From Sinorhizobium americanum (GTDB lineage Bacteria > Pseudomonadota > Alphaproteobacteria > Rhizobiales > Rhizobiaceae), in NCBI RefSeq assembly GCF_001651855.1, contig NZ_LNQC01000056.1, forward strand, positions 62,001 to 126,000: DNA of 64,000 nucleotides. Reading direction: 5' to 3'. The position numbers were made by a program, and so were the translations under genes. The first letter of the stretch is position 1. Each line of letters begins with the position of its first letter. Shown here one piece after another: positions 36,973-46,967 of this stretch. The notes below the pieces were generated by a model, which was not told the origin of the DNA, ran no database searches, and was given only the letters and a program-made list of their open reading frames with translations.

Positions 36973-37466
36973 TCATCCGGCCGGAGACGCAAGGGGACAT
37001 CGAGTCGATCCGGCACGTGACGGAGGCGGCCTTTGCCGGTCAGCCCTATAGCGACCAGACCGAGGCGCGGATCATCGAACGTCTCCGCGCCGAGGGTGCC
37101 CTGACGCTGTCGCTGGTCGCCGAGGACGATGGTGAGGTGATTGGCCACATCGCTTTCTCGCCGGTGACGATCATGCCCTTTGCGGCGGATTGGTATGGAC
37201 TCGGTCCCCTGTCCGTGCGGCCGGACCGGCAGGGTCGCGGCACGGGCAGTGCGCTCGTCCGGCAAGGGCTTGATAGAATGCGGAATTTGGGCGCTTCCGG
37301 CTGTGTCTTGGCGGGCAATCCGGCTTTTTACGGCAGGTTCGGGTTCCGCAACGATCCGGCTCTTGTCTTTCCCGGTTGTGCGCCGCAATATTTCATGGTT
37401 CTACCCTTGGCGGAAACACGGGTTTCCGGCACGGTCAGTTATCATCCGGCCTTCGGGGCGGTTTGA
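36969..37466 (+). CDS. GNAT-family N-acetyltransferase (YhbS-like)
   Basis: A 165-residue acetyltransferase. GNAT motif A is LGPLSVRPDRQGRGTGSALV (residues ~77-96), containing the R-Q-G-R-G-T-G acetyl-CoA loop. AFYGRFGF near the C terminus fits the YhbS subgroup. The substrate is unknown. The ATG overlaps the glmS stop (ATGA), so it is translationally coupled to glmS. Confidence 0.88.
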   Translation: MIIRPETQGDIESIRHVTEAAFAGQPYSDQTEARIIERLRAEGALTLSLVAEDDGEVIGHIAFSPVTIMPFAADWYGLGPLSVRPDRQGRGTGSALVRQGLDRMRNLGASGCVLAGNPAFYGRFGFRNDPALVFPGCAPQYFMVLPLAETRVSGTVSYHPAFGAV

Positions 37467-37485
37467 CGAGATCGATGGCAACGGC

Positions 37486-38178
37486 ATGACGGACGGTTCA
37501 AAAAGCGGCATCATCGCAGCCCGACTGCGCAACTATTTTCTCACGGGCCTTATCATCTGCGCGCCCGTGGCCATCACCGTTTGGCTGGTGCGCTCGTTCA
37601 TCGAATGGGCGGACAGCTGGGTGAAACCCTATTTGCCGAGCTTCTACAATCCGGACACCTATTCTCCGGTGGCAATCCCGGGTTTCGGCCTGCTCGTCGC
37701 GATGGTCGTTATCACCCTCGTCGGTTTCCTGACGGCGAACATCATAGGGCGCTCGATCATCCATTTCGGCGAGTCGCTGCTCAACCGCACGCCGCTCGTC
37801 CGGACGATCTACAAGTCGCTGAAGCAGATTTTCCAGACGGTGCTGCAGGACCAATCCTCCTCCTTCAAGAAGGCCGGGCTGATCGAATATCCAAGCCCCG
37901 GGCTTTGGTCGCTGGTGTTCATCGCGACCGACGTGAAGGGCGAGATCGCTTCCAAGTTTGACGAGCGCGGCATGGATATGGTGGCCGTTTTCCTGCCGCC
38001 GACGCCGCTGCCGACCGCCGGCTTCCTGTTGTTCGTGCCGCGCGATAAGATCGTGCCGCTGGAGATGAGTGCCGAGGACGCGGCCAAGCTGTTGATTTCA
38101 GGCGGCCTCGTGACGCCGGATCACAAGCCGCTCGCCAACGCGCCGCCGCGGACGATCACGCAACAGAAAAGGGCGTAA
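37486..38178 (+). CDS. DUF502 family membrane protein
   Basis: A 230-residue inner membrane protein with two helices (YFLTGLIICAPVAITVWLV, residues ~16-34; GFGLLVAMVVITLVGFLTANIIG, ~64-86). A conserved cytoplasmic or periplasmic domain follows (RTPLVRTIYKSLKQIFQTV, GLWSLVFIATD, VFLPPTPLPTAGFLLFVPR). The family is widespread but its role is not established. It follows the acetyltransferase gene after 19 bases and is probably the last gene of the glmS transcript. Confidence 0.88.
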   Translation: MTDGSKSGIIAARLRNYFLTGLIICAPVAITVWLVRSFIEWADSWVKPYLPSFYNPDTYSPVAIPGFGLLVAMVVITLVGFLTANIIGRSIIHFGESLLNRTPLVRTIYKSLKQIFQTVLQDQSSSFKKAGLIEYPSPGLWSLVFIATDVKGEIASKFDERGMDMVAVFLPPTPLPTAGFLLFVPRDKIVPLEMSAEDAAKLLISGGLVTPDHKPLANAPPRTITQQKRA

Positions 38179-38214
38179 CATCACTCCCAGACCCAGCGCG
38201 TCGAAGCGCCGTAT

Positions 38215-40320
38215 TTAACCGGCGCGCAGGAAGCGGATCGCTTCGTCTCGCCGGTGCAGATAAAGCAGTGTCCGCAACGCCTGGCCGCGCTCCGTCGTCA
38301 GTTCCGGGTCGCGCTCGATCAAGTAGGCAGCGTCCTTCCGGGCAATCTCCAGAAGATCCGCATGCGCCTCGAGGCTGGCGATGCGAAATCCTGGTGTGCC
38401 GGATTGCCGCGTGCCGAGCAGTTCGCCTTCGCCACGCAGCTTCAGGTCCTCTTCCGCAATCACGAAACCGTCTTCGGTGTCGCGCAGGATCGACAGGCGG
38501 GCGTGGCCGGCTTCGCTCAGCGGTCCCTTGTAAAGCAGAATGCAAGTCGAGGCCTCGTCGCCGCGCCCGACGCGGCCGCGCAACTGGTGCAGTTGCGCGA
38601 GCCCGAAGCGCTCCGCATGCTCGATCACCATGATCGTCGCGTCTGGCACATCGACGCCGACCTCGACCACCGTCGTCGCCACCAGTACGCGAATCTCGCC
38701 GTTCTTGAAGGCGAGCATGACGGCATCCTTGTCCGGCCCGGCCATGCGGCCATGGACGAGCCCGACGTCTTTTCCGAAACGCTGCGCAAGGCTTTGGTAG
38801 CGCTCGTCGGCGGACATGGTATCGGTTTCTTCGGATTCCTCCACCAGCGGGCAGATCCAGTAGGCCTTCTTGCCCTGGCGAAGCGCCGAATCGAGCCGCT
38901 CGACTATTTCGTCGGTGCGCTCGGTCGGGATGGTGACGGTCTGGATCGGTTTTCGTCCCGCGGGCTTCTCCGTTAGTTTCGAGACGTCCATGTCGCCGAA
39001 GGCCGCCAGCACCAGCGTGCGCGGGATCGGTGTCGCCGTCATGACCAGCATATGCGGGGAGATGCCCTTGGCAGTGAGCTGCAGCCGCTGGTGGACGCCG
39101 AAGCGATGCTGCTCGTCGACGACGGCGAGCACCAGCTGCCGATAGTTCACTGCATCCTGGAACAGCGCATGCGTGCCGATGACCATCTGCGTCTCGCCGG
39201 AGGCGATGCGCTCGAGGATCGCGTCGCGCTCCTTGCCCTTCGTCCTGCCGGTCAGGACGTCGATCGTGATGCCCGCCGGCTCGGCCATCTTCTGGAGCGT
39301 TGCATGGTGCTGGCGGGCGAGGATTTCTGTCGGGGCCATCAGCACCGCCTGGCCGCCGGATTCGACAGCGGCAAGCATCGCCATCAGTGCGACGGCGGTC
39401 TTGCCGGAGCCGACATCGCCCTGCAGCAGACGCAGCATGCGCTCGGCTCCGGACATGTCGGCAAGGATATCAGCGACAGCAGCCGACTGGCTGGCCGTCA
39501 AGGAAAAGGGAAGGGCGGCAATGACCGGTCCGCTCAGCTTGCCCGTTGCATGCACCGGCGTTCCGACAACCTTGCGTAAGCGTTGGCGCACCAAGGAGAG
39601 CGACAGCTGTCCGGCGAGAAACTCGTCATAGGCAAGCCGGCGGCGGGCGGATGCCTGCGGGGCGATGTCGGTTTCGTCGCGCGGTTCGTGCAGGTGATGG
39701 AAGCAATCCCTTGCGCTCGCAAAGCCTTGCTGGCGCAGCAGCGTTTCGTCCAGCCACTCGGGAAGGTCGGGAACGCGCGCCACCGCCGCCTCGATCGATT
39801 TTCGCAACGGCCGCGGCGTGAGGCCGGCAGTCAGGCCGTAGACGGGTTCGACGAGCGGCAGGCTTTCGGCTTCGGCCGAGCGGACCATATAATCCGGATG
39901 CACCATCGAGGCGCGTCCGTTGAACCAGTCCACCTTGCCGCTGACGATCACGGTCTCGTCGATCGGCAGGGCTTTTTCCAGCCAGTTTCCCTTGACCCGG
40001 AAGAAGGTGAGAGCCAGTTCGCCCGTATCGTCGTGCAGGAAGACGCGATAGGGCACGTTCGGCCGGCCGCGCGGGGACGGCTGGTGCCGATCCACGCGGC
40101 CGGTGATGGTGACGATCGATCCCTGCGGCGCATAGGCGATGCCGGGCTGCCGGCGCCGGTCGATGAGCGAGTGGGGCGCGTGAAAAAGGAGATCGATGAC
40201 ACGGCAGTCTTCGATCGACTCGCGTCCGAGCAGGCGCGCATAGAGCTCGCCGGTCCTGGGGCCGATGCCGGGCAGGCTATCGAGCGGCGAGAACAGGGGA
40301 TCGAGCAGGGCAGGGCGCAT
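38215..40320 (-). CDS. recG: ATP-dependent DNA helicase RecG
   Basis: A 701-residue branch-migration helicase that reverses stalled forks. The wedge OB-fold occupies the first ~200 residues. The helicase has Walker A GDVGSGKT at residues 301-308, the Walker B region VVDEQHRFG, MTATPIPRTL and the C-terminal motifs VEVGVDVPDATIMVIEHAERFG and QLRGRVGRG. The start MRPALLD matches the known length; an ATG two codons earlier is possible. The frame is open further upstream without family similarity. It is divergent from sdhE-mfd. Confidence 0.95.
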   Translation of the reverse strand: MRPALLDPLFSPLDSLPGIGPRTGELYARLLGRESIEDCRVIDLLFHAPHSLIDRRRQPGIAYAPQGSIVTITGRVDRHQPSPRGRPNVPYRVFLHDDTGELALTFFRVKGNWLEKALPIDETVIVSGKVDWFNGRASMVHPDYMVRSAEAESLPLVEPVYGLTAGLTPRPLRKSIEAAVARVPDLPEWLDETLLRQQGFASARDCFHHLHEPRDETDIAPQASARRRLAYDEFLAGQLSLSLVRQRLRKVVGTPVHATGKLSGPVIAALPFSLTASQSAAVADILADMSGAERMLRLLQGDVGSGKTAVALMAMLAAVESGGQAVLMAPTEILARQHHATLQKMAEPAGITIDVLTGRTKGKERDAILERIASGETQMVIGTHALFQDAVNYRQLVLAVVDEQHRFGVHQRLQLTAKGISPHMLVMTATPIPRTLVLAAFGDMDVSKLTEKPAGRKPIQTVTIPTERTDEIVERLDSALRQGKKAYWICPLVEESEETDTMSADERYQSLAQRFGKDVGLVHGRMAGPDKDAVMLAFKNGEIRVLVATTVVEVGVDVPDATIMVIEHAERFGLAQLHQLRGRVGRGDEASTCILLYKGPLSEAGHARLSILRDTEDGFVIAEEDLKLRGEGELLGTRQSGTPGFRIASLEAHADLLEIARKDAAYLIERDPELTTERGQALRTLLYLHRRDEAIRFLRAG

Positions 40321-40436
40321 GGCCATGAAATTGCGACAAGAAATCCGGCCTTGGCAAGGCTGACAAGCCGCTTTCCAGCGTTTATAGAGCCCGTGAACAG
40401 GATCCGCCGCGGCGGCGGTGGCAGGAAGGACGTTCC

Positions 40437-40742
40437 ATGACCGGCATTTCGCGCACAAGCGCCGATCTTGATCCGCGTCGGCGCAGGATCCTCTTCCGCG
40501 CCTGGCATCGTGGCATTCGCGAGATGGACCTGATTCTCGGGCAATTCGCGGAGGCGGAACTCGCCACGCTCTCCGATGCGGAGCTGGATGAGTTCGAAAC
40601 GATCATGCGCGAGGAAGACAACGATCTCGTTCGCTGGATCACTGGGGAAAAGGCGCTGCCCGAACGCTTCGCAACGGAGCTGTTTTCGCGCATAGCCGCC
40701 TACCGGCCGGATTTCGACCCCGTTCAGCAAGAGGCGGAATGA
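40437..40742 (+). CDS. sdhE: Succinate dehydrogenase assembly factor (FAD assembly, SdhE/SDHAF2)
   Basis: A 101-residue protein of the SdhE/YgfY family that promotes covalent FAD attachment to the SdhA flavoprotein. The diagnostic RGxxE motif is present in WHRGIREMDLILG (residues ~23-35), followed by the helix EFETIMREEDNDLVRWITG. AAGGA precedes the ATG. Its stop overlaps the mfd start (ATGA), a linkage often seen in rhizobia. Confidence 0.93.
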   Translation: MTGISRTSADLDPRRRRILFRAWHRGIREMDLILGQFAEAELATLSDAELDEFETIMREEDNDLVRWITGEKALPERFATELFSRIAAYRPDFDPVQQEAE

Positions 40743-43700
40743 GTTCGACGATGATCCCTGGTCTTGACGCGAAAAGAATTCTTGCTGCCGCGCGGGAAGT
40801 GACGATCGGGCCCGTTCCCTCCGGCGCCGAAGCGTTGATCCTCGCCGATCTGGCGCGGTCCGGCGCGCCGGTCGCCTATTTTCTGTCCGACGGCCAGCGG
40901 ATCGGTGATCTCGAGCAGGTGCTCGGTTTCGTGGCGCCCGACATCCCAGTCCTCACCTTGCCTGGCTGGGACTGTCTGCCCTATGACCGTGTTTCCCCGA
41001 GCGCCGACACTTCGGCGCGAAGGCTCGCCGCACTCAGCGCCCTGATTGCGCATCGCCACAAGCCGCACCCGGCAATCGTGCTGGTGACCGTCAACGCCGC
41101 CCTGCAAAAGATCTCGCCCCACGATGTGATCGAGAGTCTCGCCTTTTCGGCGCGGCCGGGCAATCAGGTGCAGATGGACGATCTCGCCGCGCGGCTGGAG
41201 CGAAACGGTTTCGAGCGCGTACCGACCGTGCGCGAGGTGGGGGAGTTTGCCGTGCGCGGCGGTATCCTCGATGTCTACGTGCCGGGGAGCGGCGAGCCGC
41301 TCAGGCTGGATTTCTTCGGTGATACGCTGGAAACGATCCGCTCCTTCGATCCGGCGAGCCAGCGAACCACCGGGCAGGTGCGGTCGCTCACTCTCAATCC
41401 GATGAGCGAAGTGTCGCTGACGCCGGAGACGATCAGCCATTTCCGCACGGGGTATCTGTCGCTTTTCGGCGCCGCGACGCGCGACGATGCGCTTTATCAG
41501 GCGGTCTCCGAAGGACGCCGCTATGCCGGCATGGAGCATTGGTTGCCGCTCTTCTACGATCGCCTGGAAACGATCTTCGACTATCTCGAAGGTTTCCGCA
41601 TCGTCACGGATCACCTAGCGCGCGAAGCCGCGGCGGAACGCTCGAAACTCATTGTCGACTATTACGAGGCGCGCCAAGCCTCCGCATCTCCCGGCAAGTC
41701 GCAGATATCCCATGGCACGCCCTACAAGCCGGTGCCGCCGGACCTGCTTTATCTGAGTGCGAAAGGTTTCGGCGCCGGCCTGGCCGAGCGCAATGCCGTC
41801 CGCCTGTCGCCGTTTTCCGAACATGAGGGCGAAGCCCGCCAGGTCGTCACCATCGAGGCTCGGCAAGGGGTGCGCTGGGCGAAGGCGGCAGGGGAAGCCG
41901 AGGAGAGTGACGGCGTTCGCGCCAATGTCTTCGATCAGGCCGTGAAACACATAGCCGAGAAGCGGGCGAAGGGCTCAAAGGTGGTAATTTCCGGCTGGTC
42001 TGAGGGTTCGCTCGACCGGCTGCTTCAGGTGCTTGCCGAGCACGGCCTGGGCAACATCCGTCCGGTGAAGGCGCTCGCCGATCTTCGCGCGCTGAAGCCG
42101 GGCGAGGCAGCCTCCGCTGTCTTGAGCCTCGAATCCGGATTCGAGACCGGCGATCTGGTCGTCATCGGCGAGCAGGACATTCTCGGCGACCGCATGGTGC
42201 GCCGCTCGAAGCGCCGCAAGCGCGGCGCCGATTTCATCGCCGAAGTGACGGGCCTCGACGAGGGCAGCTACGTCGTCCATGCCGAACACGGCATCGGACG
42301 CTTCGTCGGCCTGCGCACGATCGAGGCCGCCGGCGCACCGCATGATTGCTTGGAGCTCGTCTATGCCGACGATGCGAAGCTGTTTCTGCCGGTGGAAAAC
42401 ATCGAGCTCCTGTCGCGCTACGGCTCCGAGGGGACCGATGCGATCCTCGACAAGCTCGGCGGCGTCGCCTGGCAGGCACGCAAGGCGAAACTCAAGAAGC
42501 GGCTGCTCGACATGGCGGGCGGCCTTATTCGAATCGCTGCCGAGCGGCACACGCGGCACGCCCCGGTTCTCGTTGCGCAGGACGGCGTCTATGACGAGTT
42601 CGCAGCCCGCTTCCCCTATGACGAGACCGAGGATCAGCTGAACTCGATCGAGGCTGTCCGCGACGATCTCGGCGGCGGCCGGCCGATGGATCGCCTCGTC
42701 TGCGGCGACGTCGGCTTCGGCAAGACCGAGGTGGCGTTGCGTGCCGCCTTCATCGCCGCGATGAACGGCGTGCAGGTTGCCGTCGTCGTGCCGACGACCC
42801 TGCTGGCGCGGCAGCATTTCAAGACCTTTTCGGATCGTTTCCGCGGGCTGCCGATCCGCATCCAGCAAGCCTCCCGCCTCGTCGGTTCGAAGGACCTGGC
42901 GCTGACGAAGAAGGAAGTCGCCGACGGCAAGACGGATATCGTCGTCGGCACCCACGCGCTTCTCGGTTCCTCGATCAACTTCGCCAATCTTGGCCTGCTG
43001 ATCATCGACGAGGAGCAGCATTTCGGCGTCAAGCACAAGGAGCGTCTGAAGGAGCTGAAGACCGATGTCCATGTCCTGACGCTCTCGGCGACGCCCATTC
43101 CGCGCACGCTGCAGCTTGCGCTGACCGGCGTCCGCGAATTGTCGCTGATCACCACGCCGCCGGTCGACCGCATGGCGGTCAGAACCTTCATCTCGCCTTT
43201 CGACGCGCTGGTGATCCGCGAGACGCTGATGCGCGAGCACTATCGGGGCGGCCAAAGCTTCTATGTCTGCCCGCGGCTGAGCGACCTTTCCGAGATCCAC
43301 GACTTCCTGAAATCCGACGTGCCGGAATTGAAGGTCGCGGTGGCGCACGGCCAGATGCCGGCAACCGAGCTCGAAGACATCATGAATGCCTTCTACGAAG
43401 GCCGCTTTGACGTGCTTCTGTCGACGACGATCGTCGAGTCGGGGCTCGACGTGCCGACGGCCAACACGCTGATCGTGCACCGCGCCGACATGTTCGGCCT
43501 GGCGCAGCTCTATCAGCTTCGCGGGCGGGTCGGGCGCTCCAAGGTGCGCGCCTTCGCGCTCTTCACGCTTCCGGTCAACAAGACGCTGACCGGCCCGGCG
43601 GAACGCCGTCTTAAGGTGCTGCAGTCACTCGACACGCTCGGCGCCGGTTTCCAGCTTGCCAGTCACGACCTCGACATTCGCGGCGCCGGCAACCTGCTCG

Positions 43701-44263
43701 GCGAGGAGCAGTCCGGTCACATCAAGGAGGTCGGTTTCGAGCTCTACCAGCAGATGCTGGAGGAGGCGGTCGCCGAGCTCAAGGGCGAAGAGGAAATCCA
43801 CGACACCGGCTGGTCGCCGCAGATTTCAGTCGGCACGCCGGTGATGATCCCGGAGGAGTATGTTCCCGATCTCAATTTGCGGCTCGGACTCTATCGCCGT
43901 CTCGGCGAACTGACGGACCTCAAGGAGATCGACGGCTTCGGCGCCGAAATGATCGACCGCTTTGGCCCGCTGCCGGTCGAAGTTCAGCACCTCTTGAAGA
44001 TCGTCTACATCAAGGCGCTCTGCCGCACGGCGAATGTCGAGAAGCTCGATGCCGGGCCGAAGGGCGTCGTCGTCCAGTTCCGGAACAAGGAGTTTCCGAA
44101 TCCGGCCGCCCTTGTCGGCCACATCGCCAAGCAGGGAACGCTCGCCAAGATCAGGCCCGACCAGAGCATCTTCTTCCAGCGCGAACTCGTCACGCCGGAT
44201 AAGCGCCTCTCGGGCGCGGCCATGGTGATGACCCAGCTCGCGACGCTCGCGAAGCCAGCGTGA
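40739..44263 (+). CDS. mfd: Transcription-repair coupling factor
   Basis: A 1174-residue translocase that removes RNA polymerase stalled at DNA damage and recruits UvrA. The UvrB-like N-terminal region includes LPGWDCLPYDRVSPS. The polymerase-binding domain is marked by DEGSYVVHAEHGIGRFVG. The RecG-like motor has Walker A GDVGFGKTEVAL near residue 655, DEEQHFGVKHKERLK, TLSATPIPRTL and QLRGRVGRSKVRAFALF. The C-terminal domain starts near GTPVMIPEEYVPDLNLRL. It is coupled to sdhE by a four-base overlap. Confidence 0.97.
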   Translation: MSSTMIPGLDAKRILAAAREVTIGPVPSGAEALILADLARSGAPVAYFLSDGQRIGDLEQVLGFVAPDIPVLTLPGWDCLPYDRVSPSADTSARRLAALSALIAHRHKPHPAIVLVTVNAALQKISPHDVIESLAFSARPGNQVQMDDLAARLERNGFERVPTVREVGEFAVRGGILDVYVPGSGEPLRLDFFGDTLETIRSFDPASQRTTGQVRSLTLNPMSEVSLTPETISHFRTGYLSLFGAATRDDALYQAVSEGRRYAGMEHWLPLFYDRLETIFDYLEGFRIVTDHLAREAAAERSKLIVDYYEARQASASPGKSQISHGTPYKPVPPDLLYLSAKGFGAGLAERNAVRLSPFSEHEGEARQVVTIEARQGVRWAKAAGEAEESDGVRANVFDQAVKHIAEKRAKGSKVVISGWSEGSLDRLLQVLAEHGLGNIRPVKALADLRALKPGEAASAVLSLESGFETGDLVVIGEQDILGDRMVRRSKRRKRGADFIAEVTGLDEGSYVVHAEHGIGRFVGLRTIEAAGAPHDCLELVYADDAKLFLPVENIELLSRYGSEGTDAILDKLGGVAWQARKAKLKKRLLDMAGGLIRIAAERHTRHAPVLVAQDGVYDEFAARFPYDETEDQLNSIEAVRDDLGGGRPMDRLVCGDVGFGKTEVALRAAFIAAMNGVQVAVVVPTTLLARQHFKTFSDRFRGLPIRIQQASRLVGSKDLALTKKEVADGKTDIVVGTHALLGSSINFANLGLLIIDEEQHFGVKHKERLKELKTDVHVLTLSATPIPRTLQLALTGVRELSLITTPPVDRMAVRTFISPFDALVIRETLMREHYRGGQSFYVCPRLSDLSEIHDFLKSDVPELKVAVAHGQMPATELEDIMNAFYEGRFDVLLSTTIVESGLDVPTANTLIVHRADMFGLAQLYQLRGRVGRSKVRAFALFTLPVNKTLTGPAERRLKVLQSLDTLGAGFQLASHDLDIRGAGNLLGEEQSGHIKEVGFELYQQMLEEAVAELKGEEEIHDTGWSPQISVGTPVMIPEEYVPDLNLRLGLYRRLGELTDLKEIDGFGAEMIDRFGPLPVEVQHLLKIVYIKALCRTANVEKLDAGPKGVVVQFRNKEFPNPAALVGHIAKQGTLAKIRPDQSIFFQRELVTPDKRLSGAAMVMTQLATLAKPA

Positions 44264-44272
44264 AACGAAGAT

Positions 44273-44291
44273 GGCGCCGGATCCCGGCGCC
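44273..44291. terminator. GC-rich hairpin between convergent mfd and the DsbA-family gene
   Basis: Arms GGCGCCGG and CCGGCGCC with a short loop, between two converging genes. There is no long T run on either strand, so it is a possible bidirectional terminator. Confidence 0.5.
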
Positions 44292-44302
44292 GTTATTGAG
44301 GA

Positions 44303-44968
44303 TCAGTTGGGCGGGCGAGACGCCTTCATCTGGGCGATTTCGCGAAGCGCATTTGTCAGCACTTCGACGGATTGTGCCCCCATCACCGCATATTGCTGCT
44401 CGATGATGAAACAGGGAACACCGGTTACGCCGATCTCCCGCGCCATGTCGATTTCCTGCTTGACGGCATCCTTATCGGCATCGGAGGAGAAAAGCGCGGC
44501 GATGACCGGCCGGTCCAACCCCGCCTCTTCGGCAATGTCGAGCAGAACGGCGTGGTCGCCGACATTCTTGCCTTCCTCGAAATTCGCCTTGAAAAGCAGC
44601 CGCACGGTCTCGGCCTGGGCAGCAGTGCCGCTGGTGGACGCCCAGCGGATGAGGCGATGGGCATCGAGCGTGTTGGGGCTGATCTTCACGGCATCGAAAT
44701 CAAAGGCGATTCCGGCTTCCCGCCCCAAGCCGTCGAGCATCTGATGCGCCCGGTCGACGGCGTCCTGGCCGCCGAGCTTTGCCGCAAGATGGCGCTTGTG
44801 ATCGACCCCTTCCGGGGGAAGGTCTGGGTTGAGCTGATAGGGTCGCCACTGGATCGCGACATCGATTTCGCCTGCGACATTGGCGATCGCTTGGTCCAGG
44901 CGGTTCTTGCCGAGATAGCACCACGGGCAGACGACGTCCGAGACGATATCGATATTGACGGTTTCCAT
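44303..44968 (-). CDS. DsbA-family (FrnE-like) oxidoreductase
   Basis: A 221-residue cytoplasmic protein with a thioredoxin fold and a helical insert, of the FrnE/DsbA group. The redox motif CPWC is at residues 13-16 (DIVSDVVCPWCYLGK). The cis-Pro loop VTGVPCFIIEQQYAVMGAQ is near residue 180. There is no signal peptide. Relatives act on disulfides or isomerise aromatic compounds; the substrate here is unknown. The start METVNID is chosen because AGAAAGG precedes it; a frame open 12 codons longer exists. Confidence 0.87.
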   Translation of the reverse strand: METVNIDIVSDVVCPWCYLGKNRLDQAIANVAGEIDVAIQWRPYQLNPDLPPEGVDHKRHLAAKLGGQDAVDRAHQMLDGLGREAGIAFDFDAVKISPNTLDAHRLIRWASTSGTAAQAETVRLLFKANFEEGKNVGDHAVLLDIAEEAGLDRPVIAALFSSDADKDAVKQEIDMAREIGVTGVPCFIIEQQYAVMGAQSVEVLTNALREIAQMKASRPPN

Positions 44969-45152
44969 GGTGGCGGCCTTTCTGTTTGGCGGATCGGCAT
45001 GCACTCACATCCGTTCGTGCCGCCCCCTGCTTGTTTTCTGCCGCATTCGTGCGACGTCAGGTGATGCCACCTGATTGCAAAATGCCCTGAAGCAGCGACA
45101 TAGGCCGACCGGCCACGTCTTTCAATGCGTTACCAAAAGGGAACCAGGGTAC

Positions 45153-46967
45153 CTATTGCACCCGCTCGTCCCACCAGGTCGGCAGTTGATAGCCGTAGAG
45201 CGGCACCGCGGAGGGACGGCCGATGTGCTTCCAGCGGGCAATCCATTGTTCATCCAGATGGTATAGCGGCACGAGATAAGCGTTGTTGACCAGCAGCCGG
45301 TCATGCGCGCGGACGGCGGCGGTGAAATCCTCCGGTGTGCGCGCCTGCAGGATGTTGTTGATCAGCTTGTCGACGTCCTTGTCGGCAACGCCTGCGAAGT
45401 TGGAACTCCCTTGGCGTTCCCGCGAGACCGATCCCCAATAGGATATCTGCTCGGATCCGGGAGACAGAGACGAGGGATAGGACTTGATGATCACGTCGTA
45501 GTCGAAGGATTGGCTGCGCAGCTGGTATTGGGAATCATCAACCGTGCGGACCGTTGCCACAATGCCGAGCGGCGCGAGGAAGCGCTGGTAGGCGAGCGCG
45601 ATCTTCTCCTGGCCGGCATTCTGGCTCATGATCTCGAAGGCAAGCGGCGTGCCCTTGGCGTCGACCATCTTGCCGTCCTTGATCGAGTAACCCGCCTCGC
45701 GAAGCAGCGTCACCGCTTCGCGCAACACGTTGCGGTCGCGGCCAGAGCCGTCGGTGACCGGCAGCCGATAGGTGCCGTCGAGGATGGCCGGGTTGATCTT
45801 CTCCCTGACGTCTCCCATCAGGCCGAGTTCACGGTCGTCGGCCGCGACGCCAAGGAAGGAGAGCGACGAATTCTGCCAGTAGCTCTGGGTCCGCGTATAG
45901 GCGCCGTCGAACAGGTTCTTGTTGACCCATTCGAAGTCGAATACCAGGGCAAGGCCCTGCCTGAGCTTGATGTTGCCGAACATTGGCCGGCGGGTGTTGA
46001 AGACGAAGCCGAGCATGCCGGAGGGCGTTTTCGGCTTGAAGCTTTCCTTGATCACGTCGCCGGAGCGAACGGCAGGGAAATCATAGGCACGCGCCCATTT
46101 GGTGGCGCTGCCTTCCGGATAGAGATCGACCTCGCCCTTCTTGAAGGCTTCGAACAGCGTGTTTTCCTGGAGGAAATATTCGACGGATATCTCATCATAA
46201 TTGTCGACGCCGATCTTCGAAGGCAGGTCCTTGCCCCAATACTCCGGATTGCGGCGATAGACGATCCGCTCGCCCGGCCGTACCTCGGCAACGCGGTAGG
46301 GCCCGGAACCGAGCGGCGGCTCGAGCGTCGTCCTGTCGAAGGCTTCGACATTGATGGCATGCTTCGGCAGCACCGGCGAAAGCGCCAGCAACAGCGGGAA
46401 CTCGCGGTCGGCATCTTCCTTCAGGGCGAAGCGCACGCTGCGCTCGCCGACCTTCTCCATCTTCTCGACTTTCGCTAGCCGGTTGCTAAAGGGCGCGCGT
46501 CCCTTGTCGCGCAGCAACTCGAAGGTGAAGATCACGTCCTCGACGGTCACCGGCTGGCCGTCGGCCCAGCGCGCCTTGGGATTGAGATTGAACTGGATGA
46601 AGGTGCGGTCGCCGTCCCACTCGACCGATTCCGCGAGCAGCCCGTACATGGTGAAAGGCTCGTCCTGGGATCGCTGCATCAGCGATTCGTAGACCAGGTT
46701 TCCGAACCCCGGATCCCACATTCCCCGCGCGGTCGTGCGCATGCTCTTCAGGATGAAGGGGTTGAGGCTGTCGAAAGTGCCGACGACGCCGTAGGAAATC
46801 CTTCCGCCCTTCTTGACGTCCGGATTGACGTAGGGGAAGTGCTTGAAATCAGCCGGCAGGGCCGGCTCGCCGTGCATGGAGATGGCGTGCACCGGTGCGG
46901 CGGCGGCTTCATTGGCCGATATGCTGGTCGCCAGAAGCATGACCAGGCCGGATAGAACTGCGCGCAA
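45153..46967 (-). CDS. Oligopeptide-type ABC transporter substrate-binding protein (YejA-like), orphan
   Basis: A periplasmic binding protein of about 604 residues, SBP_bac_5 (extracellular solute-binding family 5). A signal peptide is followed by HAISMHGEPALPADFKHFPYVNPDVKKGG, the YejA-type opening. VTVEDVIFTFELL, GSGPYRV, YRRNPEYWG and QLRSQSFDYDVII are family blocks. GGGAGG lies five bases before the TTG chosen as start; a GTG at 46973 is the alternative. No permease or ATPase gene is adjacent, so it must work with a transporter encoded elsewhere. Confidence 0.88.
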   Translation of the reverse strand: MRAVLSGLVMLLATSISANEAAAAPVHAISMHGEPALPADFKHFPYVNPDVKKGGRISYGVVGTFDSLNPFILKSMRTTARGMWDPGFGNLVYESLMQRSQDEPFTMYGLLAESVEWDGDRTFIQFNLNPKARWADGQPVTVEDVIFTFELLRDKGRAPFSNRLAKVEKMEKVGERSVRFALKEDADREFPLLLALSPVLPKHAINVEAFDRTTLEPPLGSGPYRVAEVRPGERIVYRRNPEYWGKDLPSKIGVDNYDEISVEYFLQENTLFEAFKKGEVDLYPEGSATKWARAYDFPAVRSGDVIKESFKPKTPSGMLGFVFNTRRPMFGNIKLRQGLALVFDFEWVNKNLFDGAYTRTQSYWQNSSLSFLGVAADDRELGLMGDVREKINPAILDGTYRLPVTDGSGRDRNVLREAVTLLREAGYSIKDGKMVDAKGTPLAFEIMSQNAGQEKIALAYQRFLAPLGIVATVRTVDDSQYQLRSQSFDYDVIIKSYPSSLSPGSEQISYWGSVSRERQGSSNFAGVADKDVDKLINNILQARTPEDFTAAVRAHDRLLVNNAYLVPLYHLDEQWIARWKHIGRPSAVPLYGYQLPTWWDERVQ

